DNA from: Tagaea sp.
GTDB taxonomy: Bacteria > Pseudomonadota > Alphaproteobacteria > CACIAM-22H2
Direction of reading: 5' to 3'
DNA: 7,379 nt
NCBI GenBank assembly: GCA_023653245.1
Contig: JAMNXK010000091.1
Span: 1 to 7,379, forward strand
Shown here piece by piece: positions 6,442 through 7,379 of the stretch. How positions within the stretch are numbered: the first letter of the stretch is position 1; every line of letters begins with the position of its first letter. The translations under genes were made by a program, and so were the position numbers. Under the pieces are notes generated by a model. The model did not search any database. It was not told the DNA's origin and saw only the letters and a program-made list of their open reading frames with translations.

Positions 6442-7379
6442 CTTTTCCTCGGCAGTGACGTGACGTAAGGGCCGCCCGAAGGCTGATCGGTGCGGACGGG
6501 AAACTCGTCGCGCGCTTGCGGGTGGATCGCCGCCACGCGCGCGTCGAACGCCGCGATCGCGCTTGCGCCGTCGAGCGCCGACAATTCGGTGCGATAGACG
6601 CGCGACTCGCCATGGCCGAGACGCAAGATATGCCCGCGCGATTCGGCACCCGCCCGATCGCCCCAGCGCGCCGTCGCGGGCTCGATCCCGAAACCGTAGA
6701 CGCCTTCGCCCAACCCCTGCCATTGCTGCAAGCACAAGAACGGGTCGGCGTCGTACTCGACCGCGAAGCCCAAGCCGAGGCGATCGTTGATCAGCGCCAC
6801 GGGCACGCGGCCTTGCGCGTCCGCGACCGCGTCGTGATCGAATACCTGCTGGACGAAGCGCGGGCTCGGGCCGGGCTGGGTGAGATAGCCGGCCTGTTGG
6901 CTTTCGCGCGGCACGTTCGCGGCGAAGGTCGCGCGGATCGGCGCGGCGAAGCGCGCGCCTTCGTCGAGTATCGGCCAGCCGACATTGATGTGATAGAGCA
7001 GCATATGCGGCTGGGCGGCGAAGCCCGTGTTGGTCACCGTGTCGATCACCCGCACGGCCTTGCCGCCGATATCGACTTCGACCCGGCGCTTGAGTTCGAG
7101 GCTCTCGCCGAACACCTGATACTGGCCGATCGTGCCCTCGCACCACAGCACGGCCTCGTCGCCGGTCCACGTCTCGCCGTAGCCGTCGAGCCGGGCGGGC
7201 TGGAACGCGCCGCGCCCGTGCATCGGGTAGGCGATCTCCTTGCGCAGCGGCAGATCGAAATGATCGGCCGGACCTTTGTCCGCTTGGCGGATGTGGTCGA
7301 AACCGCAGGTGCACAGCAGCCCCGAGAAGCCGCGGATGAAGCCCGCGCCGCCGTCGCCCATCGGATCCATGAAGGCGGG
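6438..7379 (-). CDS. DUF4432 / aldose-1-epimerase-like protein (5'-truncated by window edge)
   Basis: The C-terminal 313 residues of a galactose-mutarotase-fold protein are visible. The start lies beyond the window: the frame is open to the edge, and the ATG at 7370 falls inside conserved sequence. Family members have extra residues before the GLLCTCGFDH segment, so this ATG is not taken as the start. Landmarks, numbered from that internal Met, are TCGFDH (21-26), YPMHGR with H51, LLYHINVGWPIL with H127, LQQWQ (214-218) and GFGIEP with E230, the place of the catalytic Glu in aldose epimerases. These match the DUF4432 branch, whose members are often found in sugar catabolic operons and are thought to bind or epimerise carbohydrates. 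It is followed directly by the sulfatases, so it likely handles the same sugar before or after desulfation. Any promoter for this operon lies to the right of the window. Confidence 0.85.
   Translation of the reverse strand, partial: PAFMDPMGDGGAGFIRGFSGLLCTCGFDHIRQADKGPADHFDLPLRKEIAYPMHGRGAFQPARLDGYGETWTGDEAVLWCEGTIGQYQVFGESLELKRRVEVDIGGKAVRVIDTVTNTGFAAQPHMLLYHINVGWPILDEGARFAAPIRATFAANVPRESQQAGYLTQPGPSPRFVQQVFDHDAVADAQGRVPVALINDRLGLGFAVEYDADPFLCLQQWQGLGEGVYGFGIEPATARWGDRAGAESRGHILRLGHGESRVYRTELSALDGASAIAAFDARVAAIHPQARDEFPVRTDQPSGGPYVTSLPRKR

Noticed and set aside
5080..6468. Open frame of 462 codons on the plus strand opposite sulfatase 2
   Set aside because: Same reason: long antisense frames are expected at this GC content, and no motif or ribosome site supports it.
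4970..6649. Upstream extension of the sulfatase 1 frame, suggesting a protein of over 1000 residues
   Set aside because: The extension is an out-of-frame reading of the sulfatase 2 gene, rich in Arg. The sulfatase fold begins cleanly at the GTG at 4969.
6442..7314. Upstream extension of the sulfatase 2 frame
   Set aside because: It is an out-of-frame reading of the DUF4432-type gene. The ATG at 6441 has a good ribosome site and the canonical sulfatase N-terminus.
7368..7370. ATG as the true start of the DUF4432-type gene
   Set aside because: The frame is open to the window edge and conserved family sequence begins right at this Met, so the real start is probably outside.

Overview
This is a high-GC window, except for one AT-rich operator. 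Its codon use, alternative GTG start, 4-base gene overlaps and gene families suggest an alphaproteobacterium, perhaps Rhodospirillales or a relative. No phylogenetic marker is present, so this is an impression. All of the DNA is accounted for by seven protein genes, with the largest gap 63 bases. I see no RNA genes, insertion sequences, CRISPR arrays or attachment sites.

Layout from right to left, in the direction most genes are read. Positions 7379 to 2712 (minus strand) hold a tightly packed operon. It begins with a 5'-truncated DUF4432 / aldose-1-epimerase-like gene, followed by two different formylglycine-type sulfatases and a dienelactone-hydrolase-family protein. Every junction in it is a 4-base start/stop overlap. 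Positions 1713-2750 (plus strand) hold a LacI-family repressor whose 3' end overlaps the hydrolase gene tail to tail by 39 bases. The 63-base gap at 1650-1712 carries a perfect 20-base palindrome, the likely operator. Leftward from it runs a second minus-strand unit: a galactonate-dehydratase-like enolase-superfamily enzyme (516-1649), then the 5' part of an ABC-transporter sugar-binding protein (1-499), which runs off the window.

Together the genes read as a catabolic locus for a small sulfate ester of a sugar or sugar acid. A periplasmic binding protein captures the substrate, sulfatases without signal peptides remove sulfate inside the cell, an epimerase-like protein handles the sugar, a hydrolase may open a lactone or ester, and an acid-sugar dehydratase feeds the product toward a 2-keto-3-deoxy acid. 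A sugar-responsive LacI repressor probably controls at least the dehydratase/transport unit and itself. The substrate cannot be told from sequence. The sugar dehydrogenase, aldolase, transporter permeases and the sulfatase-maturing enzyme are not in the window.

The two points most worth checking are the dehydratase active site, where the usual acid histidine of the galactonate dehydratase group appears to be a serine, and the pairing of two dissimilar cytoplasmic sulfatases in one coupled operon.
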